Below, one piece after another: positions 62,931 to 64,000 of a stretch of DNA of 64,000 bases. This stretch comes from Cercis canadensis (lineage: Eukaryota > Streptophyta > Magnoliopsida > Fabales > Fabaceae). The number at the start of each line of letters is the position of its first letter. Position 1 is the first letter of the stretch. The position numbers and the translations under genes are program-made. The notes under the pieces are model-generated. The model ran no database searches, was not told the DNA's origin, and worked only from the letters and a program-made list of their open reading frames with translations. The stretch is from positions 579,321 through 643,320 of the forward strand of contig QAOA01004753.1 of assembly GCA_003255065.1 (NCBI GenBank). Reading direction: 5' to 3'.

Positions 62931-63189
62931 CCTTTTGGGAAATGGTGGAATGGCAAATCACAGAAAACTTGGGTGATTACATTATGTGGTTGGAAACTGG
63001 CACACATAAGTTTATCATGCTTTAAGAGGAAAAAAACAAAAAAGTTTATGATGCTTTTTCACAGGGGTAGAACAAAAAAAAATCTGAGGTGGCAAAATAC
63101 CAATGACATAAATACTAGAACCAAACTCAAACCTAGTTCTGCACTTTTAGATGTTGAATCAGTTCACGCGAAGCCAATTGCATGTTCTC
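62931..63189. other. intergenic
   Basis: No gene recognised upstream of the NLR fragment; no promoter element stood out. Confidence 0.4.
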
Positions 63190-63375
63190 TATAGGGATGT
63201 AGAGTCCACCTACATCGCTATACAAGGGAAACTTCTCTATAGACTTGACTTAATTAGTCTGCACATGATATTGGTCCTATTGTATAGGGATGTAGAGTCC
63301 ACCTACATCGCTATACAAGGGAAACTTCTGTATAGACTTGACTTAATTAGTTTGCAGATGATATTAGTCCAATTG
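63190..63375. repeat. 93-bp tandem duplication with internal hairpin
   Basis: Two copies with a 93-base period starting TATAGGGATGTAG at 63190 and 63283. Each unit contains an inverted repeat, GATGTAG AGTCCAC CTACATC, preceded by TATAG and followed by GCTATA, so each can form a stem of about 12 pairs. The copies differ at only a few positions. Confidence 0.85.
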
Positions 63376-63632
63376 TATAAAAGTATAAGTAGCATGAATT
63401 ACATGCAAAGTTTCTAATCAAATTGACTTAATTAGCCCACACACTTGGTGGACTAGACAAATTAAGCATGTGATTAATTGGCTTAATACGTACATTAAAT
63501 CCACCTTTGAAATTTTCCTTCTTATGGTGGGTGCAGTGACCTTGATTCGTGTTTACCATGTCTCACCAATCTAGGGCCAAGGAAACAAAAGAAAAATCTG
63601 CTAACAAAACCAGTTCAACATTATCTGGAGAG
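63376..63632. other. intergenic, no gene seen
   Basis: No recognisable feature. Confidence 0.4.
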
Positions 63633-63824
63633 CTAAAAGGGTAACACCAGAAACAACTCATGATTTCCTTCCCATAAGTTCCAATGCCTGGCAATGAGCT
63701 TGCGAATGTCCTCTATCATAGCACCGTGGGGATGAAATTTAGAGCTGCCAATTAATGTAAGGATGTCTTTGCAATCAATCTCTGCTTCCAAGTACCTGAT
63801 TCCATTATCGCATGCCAAAGCTCA
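63633..63824 (-). pseudogene. RNase H-like (RVT_3 type) fragment, LINE-derived or related
   Basis: Minus-strand frame of about 63 codons reading ALACDNGIRYLEAEIDCKDI, then a loop with HPHGAMIEDIRKLIARHWN and an EGNHEL close. This matches the middle and end of the plant RNase H-like domain found in non-LTR (LINE) relics and in small host genes derived from them: the EAEIDCKD segment corresponds to the VESDSK motif and EGN to the HV.REGN motif. The catalytic start (DGS/DGA strand) is absent and a stop lies just upstream, so it is a fragment. It stops shortly after EGN. Confidence 0.55.
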
Positions 63825-64000
63825 ACAAATGTGTAAATGCATAATAGTGTGGATATAATTAATGTGTCAATAAAATTATTTTGACAGTGATAAACATTTG
63901 TACATGAGCCTCAATATGTTACTTTATTTATTTTTTTTTTCTAGAGATAGACTGTTTATATTATAGTATATATTTACATATCTTTTTTTTTTTTTTATCT
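63825..64000. other. window end, no gene seen
   Basis: AT-rich with poly-T runs; nothing identified. Confidence 0.4.

Overview
The window is nuclear DNA from a flowering plant, most likely a eudicot and perhaps woody (the species guess is weak). It is very AT-rich, gene-poor and crowded with MITEs, LTR-element fossils and a CACTA terminus. Its genes are typical plant families: pectin methylesterase inhibitor-like (PMEI) proteins, tropinone-reductase-like short-chain dehydrogenases (SDR), a plant carboxylesterase and a CC-NB-ARC resistance gene. Three single N bases (815, 18204, 23502), all at homopolymers, mark assembly joins.

Layout. 1-8.4 kb: a CACTA end, TRIM copies, a copia solo LTR with perfect target-site duplication, a gypsy-like LTR remnant and a worn PIF/Harbinger MITE. 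8.4-25.4 kb: four intronless PMEI-like genes in tandem on the minus strand, each with a close TATA box, separated by MITEs. 25.4-38 kb: more MITEs, a degraded long LTR, one exon of a PP2C phosphatase with a 5'-UTR-like block, a second CACTA end and a TRIM with three LTR-like units. 38-43.7 kb: two tandem five-exon SDR genes on the minus strand; the downstream one is a pseudogene with insertions in introns 1 and 4, the upstream one looks intact. 44.6-54.5 kb: a graveyard of LTR fossils with two large solo LTRs of one family (each with a perfect 5-bp duplication), a broken copia pol relic and other LTR pieces. 55.3-56.9 kb: a carboxylesterase lacking its N-terminus, enclosed by long inverted repeats. 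56.9-62.9 kb: a CC-NB-ARC resistance pseudogene split by a young, whole-looking Ty1/copia element. 63-64 kb: a 93-bp tandem duplication and an RNase H-like fragment.

The likely working genes are the four PMEI-like genes (apoplastic control of pectin methylesterase or invertase) and SDR copy B (an NADPH-dependent reductase). Nothing links them in one pathway. The most unusual structures are the carboxylesterase inside inverted repeats, the PMEI with a nine-sequon N-glycosylation tract, the three-unit TRIM, and the two MULE-type foldback elements with clear 9-bp duplications. All calls come from reading the sequence; no database search was run.
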